DNA of 64,000 bases, taken from the NCBI GenBank assembly GCA_964035015.1, contig OZ036002.1:7165643-7229642 (forward strand). Direction: 5' to 3'. Positions within the stretch are counted from its first letter, which is position 1. Each line of letters begins with the position of its first letter. The notes beneath the pieces were generated by a model, which was not told the DNA's origin, made no database searches, and was given only the letters and a program-made list of their open reading frames with translations. A program made the translations under genes and the position numbers. Source of the stretch: Corallium rubrum. Taxonomy: Eukaryota > Cnidaria > Anthozoa > Scleralcyonacea > Coralliidae. Below are positions 11,512 to 24,100 of this stretch, piece by piece.

Positions 11512-11852
11512 ATGACAGACAATATCGTATATAAAATGAAAATTAAGTTTGTCTCATTTGGAAGAACTATTAAAATGATAAAGTAACATCTTATACAGCT
11601 TCCATATTTCACTTTGTTCTTGAGAAAATAAGATTTGGTTGATATGCAAATAACCCACTGCATACGCCAGACTGCCTGATTTTATTGTAAAATTACCAGG
11701 ATGCATAACTTATATCATATTACATATATGAAATAAATCTTATTTTCTCAAGAACGAAGTGAGATATGGAAAATCTGTACGAAGTGTTTTCATTTTAAGA
11801 GTTGCTTCAAATAAGACAAACTAGTAATTTTCATTTCATATACACCTTATGG
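11512..11852. mobile_element. Fold-back element, family A (second copy)
   Basis: Arms of about 110 bp centre near 11690. They share TCTTATTTTCTCAAGAAC, AGATATGGAA and CTTCAAATAAGACAAACT with their complements. Block order matches the element at 5908-6352. Confidence 0.65.
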
Positions 11853-12195
11853 AAATCTCAAAGACGGCTATACAAGGCTATTCTCTGTTTCACACACCAT
11901 CTCACACACCACACCACACCATATACCACACCAAATCACCTTGAATTACATTTCTTGATCTGATATAATACATATACGTACGCTGTGTGTTGGAGAAAGA
12001 AAGTGCCTCAATTAATTGCCTAATTATATAAATAATTGGTATTTAACATGAGGCTGGTTCCTTTAATACAAAAAGGCATTAGCTTTCAATTCATTATCCG
12101 TTATTTCAAGTCTTTATAACGGGTCATGGCTTTGCGACTTCAATCTAGAAAGGCCACTCACACATACATCAAGGTGGTATGTTTCGTTTTTTAGG

Positions 12196-14626
12196 TCACG
12201 ATGCATTGTAGGCTCTAGTCTGCTCGAAAATACCTTGCTTGAAGAAATTATGAAAATAGGAAAGATCCCACTTGGTTAGGGTCTGGCCTTCAGGGACATT
12301 CAGATGACATGTTCGAAGCTTGGAGCAAATGTTCAACATCTCACGAAGATAGTGCTAAATTAAAATAGAGAGAGAAAAAACGGACAGAAAAGTTATTATT
12401 TAATCACCAAATACTAATTTTATTGGCTGGATACGCCAGATTATGTAATGTTTAAAACACGCTGCAAACAGCTTAAAAACCTTCCGTTATTTATTGTTTT
12501 TTTGCTTTGATTCATTCAATTGAAAATTAGGATGACAATTTTATATAAAATTCTATGTTCATTAGTATTCATAATATTTCAGACGTCAATAAGTTTTATC
12601 AGGTATAAAACCACGGACACGGTACTGATTTTGTGTTTTCCTCATGAATTATTACCTTAATAATTCATGTGGAAAACACAAAGGAAATCAGTACCGTTTT
12701 TTAAGTAATAGATCAAACACGAGTTTGAGTGTTTCATCAGGGGTTCCAAACACGAAAAAACAAATGAAAACCGAGGGCATAACCCCAAGTTTTTTATTGT
12801 TTTCGAGTGTTTGAAGTCCCCTGATGAAACCTAAAATGATAAACGAGTGTTTGATCTTGCTTCTCACATGAGTATTCGCATCATGATTTGCGGTGTTTTC
12901 TTCATTGATTTCAATTGCAGATTAAGAATTGTGATCCAGTTCATTAGGAAGTTTCCTACAGGTTTTCATTGGGATCAAAACTCATGCATGTGATGTGGTA
13001 TACGTTCATGGATTGGCTACGATAATTCATGAATTATTAATGAGTTTTAAGGTATATATACAAAGTAGTAAAGTATTTGTTTTATTACAAACCTCTAACT
13101 GATTTTTTCGTATCGTTACAAACGATTCCGCTCTATTACCAAAGAACTTTCGGGGAGGGAAGAGAAGATCACCAACCTAGATTTTACAAATAGTTCTTAA
13201 CGTGAGTCTGAGTAGTCGAATGAATAAAGTAGAGTGCTGGGTAAGCATAGCCTCCTCGATCCGCAGGCAACTCTGTGGCATCCGAAAAGGTGATTGACAC
13301 GGGCGCCATATGAGACTGAGCGTGAGGTTAAAAGTAAAAGTCCCCCCAGTTCCCATATAGTCCCACTTTGCCGCTCCCAATCCCTTGCTGTCCCTTCGTG
13401 CTCAGCCAAAACATTGAAAAGCTGCCGTTAGAAGACTGTGGAGGAGGCTAGGGTAAGCAGTGTTTTAGATAGAGCAAAGTCCTTAGAATTAAACTATGGA
13501 TATAGAGCAAACTAGGTGAAAAGATAATGAATTGCCTTTTCTTCTTTCTTCTAAGTTCTTACCTCGGGGTACCTGTTTTTTATATCTCTGTGCATTTCAC
13601 GGAATTTCTTGTATCTTCGATAAACAGTCCACGTCTCATCGCCCACAGTAACCTAACGAAAAGAGACAAAGAAACTATACAATTATTCCATTGTCGCGCT
13701 TAACATTGTGAATGCCAAACTTAATTGAGCTCAAAACATTGAGCAAACGTCACTTCGCATAAAATGCAAAAAATAAAATTCGAAAAAAAATTCGAGAAAA
13801 AAACAATAAAAATTATGAATAAAGAAGAAAAATAAAGAAAAAGAAATTAAAAAAAAGTTTGAAAACAAAATTTAAAAAAAAATAATTGAAAATTAACATG
13901 TGATTTTCAATTTTATTTTTTATATATATATTTTTTTCCTTCTTTATTTTTAATTATTATTTTTCTCTTTATCTTTTCTCAAAAACTTTATTCATTTCAT
14001 TTCTTTGCATTGCATTAATGTCTTTCAAGTATGTGGTCAGTATGTGAAACTCCATATCACCCATGTCCACAGCTAAAAACAGGCCAACGTGTTGTTACTA
14101 ATCATGGAACCATAGATAATGGAAGGGGAACTGGATAGGAAACTTACGAAACCGGAAACGATGTTTGCACAACTTGCTGTGATAAATACACTGATGAGCA
14201 GCTAATGCATCTAACGGGTGGTTCAACATGACCAGGATCAGTTATTGCAGAAATTAAACAATAGTGTAATTCAACAATGTCTGATTTTAGCCATGTGGGA
14301 CCATCCGTTATGTGCATTACCCTCTTATAAGCGTATAATTACCATAGCAAGTTGTGGAAACATCGTTTCCGGTTTCGTAAGTTTCCTATCCAGTTCCCCT
14401 TCCATTATCTATGATGGAACATGATTCAATTCACCTTGACTTCGAACACGTGATACGAGACTCGACCTATTCCTCGAACTCTGAAGCGCGGAATCTCAAT
14501 GTGAATGGCGTTGCGTTTGTGGTGAATAACAGAGGCGAGAAACTTGGAGACAGGGGTGGGTGGTGGAGTGATTGAAGGAGGGGTCACTGACCCGTCCAAA
14601 CTCACGACGCTACCTCGAAGACGACC
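12196..14626 (-). CDS. KIF16B: KIF16B exons 28-31: PX domain and C-terminus
   Basis: Exons: 14435-14626, 13563-13652, 13093-13176, 12196-12354. The PX domain starts in exon 28 ([20 protein letters not shown]), continues with [20 protein letters not shown] in exon 29 and [12 protein letters not shown] in exon 30, and ends with the LEHYLREML helix across exons 30-31. The RRY motif and the PPRK loop used for PI3P recognition in other PX domains are present. The C-terminus [13 protein letters not shown] resembles the human end FSPFFKKGVFDY, and the stop follows six residues later. A proline/threonine-rich linker ([13 protein letters not shown]) precedes the PX domain. Confidence 0.92.
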
Positions 14627-17583
14627 CTTGAACAAAAAACAAACAAAACAAGATATGAAAGACAATAGGTGAGAAAAAATCTCTAAGTGTAAAAAAATCT
14701 GAAAAAATTATTCTTAACAAATAATAAAATAACAAACCCGATTGTTTCGAGATAAATGGTTTGATATTTCGGTATCGTCATCATCGTCGTCATCGTCAAA
14801 TTCGCTGTGCACTGGTAAATTCTGAAGTATTATAAAAACAAAATGGAGGTCTGCACACTGTAATTGATTGGCTTGATTAATCTTTTAGGCTCACGCGCAC
14901 GCAGACACACGCACGCACGCACGCACGCACGGACGGACGGACGGACAAAAAGAAACACGCACAGATACACGTACGCAAACGCATGCACGCGCACAATGAC
15001 ACGTACCCACGGACGACACAGGCACAGATACACAAACACATACCAACACGGGCACGCACGAACACACAGACACGCACGCACGGACACGCGCGCACGCACG
15101 AACACACACGAACGCGCACGCACGGACATACACACGCAGACACGGCACGCAAACACAAATTAATTACAAATTCCAACCATGAAAAGGTTCAAACGTCATA
15201 TACTTACAATCATACTAGTGTAGTGCGTCACTTTGTGCTGTAAGTCGACAATTTCTCTGAAATAAAACCAGAAAGTGAGACACAACTTTATTTAAATCAT
15301 GAGACATCAACATGAACAGCTCTACCTGTCTGAAGTCTCTAACTTCTTCTTCAACTCTCCAATTTTTTCTTGAGCTTCTTCTTTCAAAATACTCAATTCA
15401 TTTTCCTTCTCGCGAATAACAGTTTGAATTTCGTCCATTTTTTCTCTCTCCAACGCCAGACGTTCTTGTTCAATCAATCGTTTTTCTTTAAATCTTTCCC
15501 TCTCCAATCGTTCGTTTTCCAAAAGTAATTCGTGCTTCTCCAGCTCCAACTTCAACACGACTTCTTCGTGTTCTTTCCGTGCTTTTTTGATTTCGACGAA
15601 AAGCTTGGATTCAGAGCCACTGGTTTTAACAAAAAATAAAAATAAGAAAAAGGAAATCAAATCTTGGATAGTAGAGCCAGTTTTCCACCTGCTATTTTTT
15701 TTTGCGCAAATCGACATTTCTATTGTAAACATTAGGGCCATTTAAACGGGAGAAAATAAGTCATACCTTTCGTTTTCTGGAATGAAATCTAAATCCCCAG
15801 CCTCAACTTTCTGAACAAACTGAGTCAATTCCTTCTTTTCACCGGCGCGATCTTTTTGAAACGCTTCCCTCATGTCCTTCAAATCGTTTTCTATCCGCTG
15901 TTTCTCTTTCTCTTCCTCCATTATACTATCTTCTAAATATTTACGGTTGGAGTTTAGTTTTCCTAAATCTCTATTCACGGCTTCCTCTTTCTCGTTGATC
16001 TCCACTCGCCCAGCGCCACTTACTTCACCGAGTTCACTAATCAAGTTTTCCATGTTAACCTCAGAGGAATCGTCCGCATCGTTTTGTAAATTATTGGACA
16101 TTTTTCGAGCAATCGATACGATCGTGTCTTCTACTTTCTGATGTAATTTTTCTTCTTCTGAAGATAAATCTTTCAATTTTTGTTTATCATCGCGCAATTT
16201 CAATCTAGCGTCCTCCAAAGTCTCCTTGAAATGGCTCACTACTCTTTCCAATTCTTCCACTTTTTCTTTCTTTTCGTTTTTTAATTGTTCAATTTCCATC
16301 CGTTTCAATTCCAACGTTTCCTCGTTCTTCGCTCTCTTTTGTTTCAAATCTCTGTTCGCCATTGCTAGCAACTGTTCAGCCTTTTCTTCCTCCGAAATAC
16401 TATTTTCTTCAAGTTCACGCAGACCATTCTTCCGTGATTCCAACTGATCTTTCATTTCCTGGAGTTCTAGTTTCGCTTCAGATTTTCTCGGTCCAGTCTC
16501 TCCCTGGACTTTCGAACTCAGTTCCTCAACGAGTTCCGTCAACTCGCCGACTTCGCGTCGCTCTTTGGCAATTTCCAGTGAACGCTGTTTGTTCTCTTCT
16601 TGAAATTTCGCGCGTTTCGCTTCGAGGTTGTCATCATCTTGCCTCAACAAGCTAAGAATTTCTTCTTCATGTTTGAAGAGTACTTCCTGAGCCGCGTGAA
16701 TTTTCCTGTCTTCCTCGGCTATCTTATTACTCAATGTTATCTCAGCTTCAGCAATCCGATCGGCAGCAATGTCCTTCTCGGCTTCCAGTTCGTTCACGCG
16801 TTCCTCTAAGATCGCCCTACGACCTCGGATATCCCTCTCGGTCTCCTCCACTTCCCAGTCTAAGACCTCGCGTTCGTTCTGGATGTACCTATGTCCTTTT
16901 GCAAGCACTTTCTCCCTTTCTTTATAAAGATACGAGATTCTCTCTTGAGATTTCGTGATCTTCTTAACAAGCCTTTCTCTTTCTCGTTCAAGCTCTGAAC
17001 TACCCCCGTCATTTGTCTTGGCTTTAACCTGCTCGAAATCTTTGTCCAGTAAATCGAGATCGTTTTGAAGTGCTATTAAAATGTCTTTCTCCTCGTTAAT
17101 TTTGTCTGCTTCTTTCTGCCAAATCATCTGCAATGCAGTCCTTTCTTCCTCCCTCGCCTTACGAACGATTTTGCTTTCGGTCTGCAACAGCAGTAGCCTT
17201 TTGACTTCGTTATCAAGTTCCTCGATTTTCGCTCGTTTCTCTTCGTAAATTCTTTGTTTTACTTGAAAAATTTCATTCTCCATCACCTTCTCAACTTGGG
17301 TGAACTGCTCTTGGAATCTTTCCATGTCTTCATTCTGAGATTCTATCTTCATCATTCGACTTTCAAGCTCGTGTTTATAAATAAGTTCTTGCTTTCGACG
17401 GTCGGTCTCCAAAATTCGATGTTTCTCTTCCAATTTCTCATATTCCTTTCTGAGAATTCAAGATTAAATTTTATTTCAAAAATATACATTTTATGTTTCA
17501 TCATCAGTATCGCTATTACCACCACCACCATCACTGTCACGATCATCACTACCACCATCACGACCACCATCACCATCACTACC

Positions 17584-17617
<34 letters not shown>

Positions 17618-18084
17618 CCATCACCATCACCACATCATCATCGGTACCACCACACCACCATCACCACCACCATCACCATCACCACCATCACCACCATCAT
17701 CATCATCATCGGTACCACCACACCACCATTACTACCACCATCACCACGAACCATCATCAACATCATCACCATCACCATCATCACCACCATCCATCACCAC
17801 GAGTAATAAACCTCATCTCACCTTGTTTTGTCAGCTTTTTCCTGTTGGGTAGACACTATTGCTCTTTGTTGTTCCAGTTCTTGTCTGTAAGATATCACAA
17901 TGGTTAGTGTGCAGGGTTTTAAAACTTTTGTGTCAGGGTTTTGCTTACCTGGTTTCCTCGAGTCGTTTAGACTCCTCTTGAATCTGAGCAGCTAGTTCGT
18001 CTCTAGAAAAAATGTATTTATGACTGGTAAATATACAATTGGAAAGATTGGGAAAAACGCCCACCAAAAATGGTGATGAAACAA

Positions 18085-18118
<34 letters not shown>

Positions 18119-21100
18119 CAACACAACCACCACCAACAACAACAATAACAGCACCACCAACAACAACAACACCAGCAGCGACACCAACAACACCAAACAA
18201 CAAACAACCAACAACAAACAAACAAACAAACAAACAAACAAACAAACGAACGAACGAACGAACGAACGAACGAACGAACGAACGAACGAACGAACGAACG
18301 AACGAACGAACGAACGAACGAACGAACGAACGAACGAACGAACGAACGAACGAACGAACGAACGAACGAACGAACGAACGAACGAACGAACGAACGAACG
18401 AACGAACGAACGAACGAACGAACGAACGAACGAACGAACGAACGAACGAACGAACGAACGAACGAACGAACGAACGAACGAACGAACGAACGAACGAACG
18501 AACGAACGAACGAACGAACGAACGAACGAACGAACGAACGAACGAACGAACGAACGAACGAACGAACGAACGAACGAACGAACGAACGAACGAACGAACG
18601 AACGAACAAACGAACGAACGAACGAACGAACGAACGAACGAACAAACAAACAAACAAACAAACAAACAAACAAAACAAACAAACAAACAAACAAACAAAC
18701 AAACAAACATACAACAACAAAATAACTCACTTTGCTTTTTCTAGTCTTAACGATTCATCTTGTTTTTGTTGTTCCAAAAGATTTCTGAAAACGGAAAAAA
18801 TATAAAGCGACAACTTGTTTAAACTTGCAGGCTGAGATGCAACCCACAAACACACACCCGCCTCTCAACGCACCTGGCCTGGTCCAACTCGCGGGTCAAC
18901 GTTTCCTCTCGTTCACTACTGGAAACAAAAAGTGACACTATGATGAGCTATGGTTTTGCTATTACTCAAGGGTGCATTCCACGTTAGTTCTTACCCGGTG
19001 ATAAAACCCCTCAGTAAATCTGATTCACTTCGAAATTTTGACATCATATTTACTCGATCCATACCATTAATATTCATCGTCTAAAAGTACAAAAACAGGT
19101 TTGGTGAAAGCGAAGAACATGTCTTGCAACAACGTTGCGCGTATATTAATACCCACTTTTGCAATTTCTCGATCAAACTAATTCCAGTGTTGCAAATTGC
19201 CGTAAGACGTTGCATAAGCACTAAAGTAGAAATGACTATTACTAAATATACCTTTCTTTTCTCTCTTAGTTCAGCAGCTTCTTGGGGATGGTTGAATCGA
19301 AATAAGTTTGTTTTTCCTAGCACAATGACATCTCCTGAAACGTAAGCGCACATTGGACCATTACGAATGCTTGGTGACCTTCAACCATATGTTGTTTTGC
19401 GGCTTCAGCTACTTAACTTGACTCTCTGTGAGCTAGAGTTTCTAGATGATTCTCAATAATTTTAAATACTATATAATACATCGTTCTAGAAACTTAAAAT
19501 TAAAGAATCTGACCGATATGATTACTCTAAACCGACTATGAACATACAGTGTATGCAAACTACCACAGGCTATATAAAGGCATTGTTTTGACTACAAAGG
19601 CATTGTTTTGACTATAGGTAAAGCTTAGAAATATAAATTGACCTTCGAGATTAAATTGAGTTTATGGTTTGAATGTTGATTCTTTCTGAGCGGTTTACGG
19701 ATTTTCAACAGTGTAAAAAGGTAGAGTACTGAGACCACTGGCGTAGCCAAGGGCGGGCCAGGCTGGGCTCAAGCCCGGCCAATCCACGTCATTAGGGGCC
19801 TTAACTCATTCCTGTCCGGGGGCTTCCCCAGAGGTGAATAAAATCGTCTGGCGTTAGCCAGAATAAAATACTAAAGACCAATTCGGACAAGAAAGAGTTA
19901 AAGAGATAGTTTATAACTCATTCCTGTCCGGGGGCTTCCCCACAGGTGAATAAAATCGTCTGGCGTTAGCCAGAATAAAATACTAAAGACCAATTCGGAC
20001 AAGAAAGAGTTAAAGAGATAGTTTATAAAGAGATAGTTTATAACTCATTCCTGTCCGGGGACTTTCCCAGAGGTGAATAAAATCGTCTGGCGTTAGCCAG
20101 AATAAAATACTAAAGACCAATTCGGACAAGAAAGAGTTAAAGAGATAGTTTATAACTCATTCCTGTCCGGGGGCTTCCCCAGAGGTGAATAAAATCGTTT
20201 GGCGTTAGCCAGAATAAAATACTAAAGACCAATTCGGACAAGAAAGAGTTAAAGAGATAGTTTATAACTCATTCCTGTCCGGGGGCTTCCCCAGAGGTGA
20301 ATAAAATCGTCTGGCGTTAGCCAGAATAAAATACTAAAGACCAATTCGGACAAGCAAGAGTTAAAGAGATAGTTTATAACTTATTCCTGTCCGGGGGCTT
20401 CCCCACAGGTGAATAAAATCGTCTGGCGTTAGCCAGAATAAAATACTAAAGACCAATTCGGACAAGAAAGAGTTAAAGAGATAGTTTATAAAGAGATAGT
20501 TTATAAGCAAGCACAACGCGAACGTCACGACGCCGACCCAAGTACAATAGTATTTTTGCACCAAAACAAAGCGTTGAATAATTCCCAAGAAATATACATC
20601 AGAATTCTACAAATTCTTTCCCTAAAATATAGGAAATGGCATTTCAAAACCCCTAAATTTCAAAAAATTTTCGGGGCATGCTACCCCCTTCTTTAGAAGT
20701 CACTTCGTGCCCGCCCAATTGGTCAACCCTGGCTACGCCACTGGTGTAGACAATGTTTTAGAAATAGCAAAGTGAAAAGGTGGTACACTGCCCAGAATAG
20801 TTTTAATAACGAAATAATGAAGGGATCCGCTTGAAACGTCAGTATTTCGTTATCAAAACCATTCTCGGCAGTTACCACTTTTTGACATTCTTACGAGCAA
20901 GCTTTACGTCTTAACTCTAGCTATATGTATTTTGATCATCAGGATTAGAATTCCACGGCATTATCACAAACATCATTACATAATTAAGATAGTGGGTAAG
21001 TTGCCTGTTGCCAGTCCCCGCGCGGTTTCCCAACGCTTTATGGGATCGCTAGGGGGCAAACAAACTCTGAAACTCGAAGGCGAAGTTGGCTCACCTTGGT

Positions 21101-24100
21101 AAAGTTTCGCGGGCTTTTTTATGGTATTTCCATTGATTGTGCACAAGGAGGATAAAGGATTTAAGACGACGTTTCCATTCTTGTTTTCGATAAAACAATG
21201 TTCTTTGCAAGTATCAGGACCATTAATCACTATAGAAAAAACCATCTCAAACTTAAAGTGACTTTATTTATTAGAGGGTAACATATGACAGTATTTGGAT
21301 ATACTGATAACCCAATAGCCCTCACACTTGATGGAACTAAAGTTGAATAATAATTGTCAGTTGTTTGCTGTACAAGCTGTGTTGGTAATACTCAGAAAAA
21401 CTCTGAGCTCTAAGCGGGACTCGAACCCGCAACCTTCTGAATGCTAGCCAGACGCTCTAACCATTGAGCCACTAGAACTCAGATAGCAGAGCAAGGTTAT
21501 TTAAGGTAATTATACCTTAGACCGTGCACAGTCCTTCGGGAACGAGTCTTAACCGCTCGGTTACAAGTACTTGTTGGTCTACAAGTCGCGTTGTAACAGT
21601 AAGTTTCCAGTTAAACACTGTTAGTTCGTTTCAGAAATTGCAGCTTGATGTTAGTAATAATTGTCAGTTGTTTGCTGTACAAGTTGTGTTAGTTGGTAAT
21701 ACTCAGAAAAAATCTGAGTTCTAAGCGGGACTCGAACCCGCAACCCTCTGAATGCTAGCCAGACGCTCTAACCATTGGGCCACTAGAACTCAGATAGCAG
21801 AGCAAGGTTATTTAAGGTAATTATACGTTAGACTGTGCCCAGTCCTTCGGGAACGAGTCTTAACCGCTCGGTTACAAGTACTTGTTGGTCCACAAGTCGC
21901 GTTGTAACAGTAAGTTTCCAGTTAAACACTGTTAGTTAGTTTCAGAAATTGCAGCTTGATGTTAGTAATAATTGTCAGTTGTTTGCTGTACAAGCTATGT
22001 TAGTTATTCTGGCTAGCATTCAGAAGGTTGTGGGTTCGAGTCCCGCTTACAGCTCAGAGTTTTTCTGAGTATTACTAACTAACACAGCTTGTACAGCAAA
22101 CAACTGACAATTATTACTAACATCAAGCTGCAATTTCTGAAACTAACTAAGTTGAATAAACTAGGGAAAGTATGGTGTTGATTTTGCAGAGAAAGGAAAA
22201 CCGGAGAACCTAGTGAAAAACTCTCCAGGCACAGGAGAGAACCGACAACTCTACTCAAATGAAGTTAATGTTCGAACTGGCTTAACTTCAGCGGCGACAG
22301 GCAGCGTGCTAACAGCTTGTGGCACCCATGCTTCAATACATTGTGTGGGCGGCGTGAACTTCCGAATATGTTATCGAGTAAAATGCCCAATATTACTTCT
22401 AATAAACCCAATTCTCCCCTGGCATTACCACCTTAATGTATACAGAACTCCGGATCAAGCTCTCGGCAACGGCCTCCGTGGTTCAGTGGTCAGAGCATTG
22501 CACTAGAATCGCAAGGTCGTGGGTTCAATTCCTGCCGGAAGGCCTGTGTAGTTGCATTTTTCGCAACTGGTCCCAGTTTGGTCTTAAAATGTATATATTC
22601 TATACTCGAATATTGGCTATATGGCTATTCACGTCTTACCTATGTCTTGTTTTTGAGAAGCATCTTGTCGACCAACTGTCGTTCGCCCTTCCTGTTTGAA
22701 AGTCATAAGAGACATTTATTTTGTTTTGTTTCACATTTAAAGCAACATAACAGCTCATCTGTACGAGGAGCTAAGCTTGAGTTTATTTACGTACTGTTAA
22801 ATGATAGACTACTATGCCAGTGCTGAATAAATCATCATCAACTACCACCAAATGAGGAAGACACGAATCCATTTTAACGCCAACTCCTTCTCTTTGTAAA
22901 GCCATCTCTCTTTCCTGAGGCGAGGAGAGAAAACCAAAAACGAACCGTTTTGTTGGTTGAAAGAATAGGAGAATGCAGGAGGGAAGGCAGAAAGGAAGGA
23001 AGAGAGGAAGGAAGGCAGGAAGAAGGGAGGGAGGGAGGGAGGGAGGGAGGGAGGGAGGGAGGGAGGGAGGGAGGAAGGGAGGGAGGGAGGGATGGAGGGA
23101 GGGAGGGAGGGAGGGATGGAGGGAGAGAGGGAGGGAGAGAGGGGGGAGGGAGGGAGGGAGGGAGGGAGGGAGGGAGGGAGGGAGGGAGGGAGGGGGGAGG
23201 GAGGAAGGGAGGAAAAAAGGAAGGAAGGAAGGAAGGAAGGAAGGAAGGAAGGAAGGAAGGAAGGAAGGAAGGAAGGAAGGAAGGGAAGGAAGGGAAGGAA
23301 GGGAGGAAGGGAAGGGAAGGAAGGGAAGGAAGGAAGGAAGGAAGGAAGGAAGGAAGGAAGGAAGGAAGGAAGGAAGGAAGGAAGGAAGGAAGGAAGGAAG
23401 GAAGGAAGGAAGGAAGGAAGGAAGGAAGGAAGGAAGGAAGGAAAAAAGGAAGGAAGGAAGGAAAAAAGGAAGGAAGGAAGAAACGAAGAAAAGAAGGAAG
23501 AAAGACAATAAATAAAAAAATTATCCACCTCCAATATCTTTTGTGTTTCTCTCCACCGATCTTTCCACTTATCAGTAAGTTCACTAACTCTGGCCTCGTT
23601 TTCAGATAATTTTTTAGCAGCAGCCAATTCAGCAGCTCCAAGTGCTTCCTACAAAGAACAATCAAAAATCATTCAGTGTAATCCGACAACAAATACTTTC
23701 CAAAACAAGTCCAACTCACACTTACAGGGTTAACCATTGCCTTAAGCCGATCAATCTCCGCCTTCAGCTCTCGGATCAATTTCACGTTTGAATCTTCGTT
23801 AACTGTCGGTTTATTAATAATGTTCTTGGCTCTGTTGGCGTATCTCAGTGTGCTTAATGTTTCAGCGTAATTAATATCCGCGGGAGAGATAGCTACACAA
23901 AGGAAAAAACAATTTAGAGAGTGTTTAATATTTACCGCTGGGGTTATGTTCGCTTAATTGCAGTCTAGTCAAACTTTATACACAGTGTCCTGTAACTTTC
24001 TTCCCGTCATAAAGAGGCAGTAAGACGCAAAAATTGTCTATCCCAATTTTGATATTATTCAGAAGTGTTCTTAAAATAAAGATATAACCTCTTCGCTTGT

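Larger units (their letters stand above)
9443..12061. other. Intergenic region with scattered MITEs
   Basis: Between the sHSP and KIF16B genes I see no coding exon. Palindromic elements at 10103-10218, 10550-10703, 10722-10940 and 11512-11852 are listed separately. Near 11890-11935 there is a short CACACCACACCA-rich stretch. The remainder is AT-rich with no recognised function. Confidence 0.5.

Noticed and set aside
18018-18744. Reading frames of over 220 codons on both strands with FVRS/NERT-type repeats
   Set aside because: They are translations of the GAAC array, open in all six frames because one strand has no T; exon 21 itself reaches a stop at once if intron 21 is retained.
21400-21790. 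Two functional tRNA-Ala genes
   Set aside because: Box A and B are present but copies continue into a shared body and repeat in tandem, as SINEs do.
22842-23665. Long frames with FLPS / KEGR repeats
   Set aside because: Translations of the (GGAA)n array in KIF16B intron 14; the true coding exons lie at both sides.
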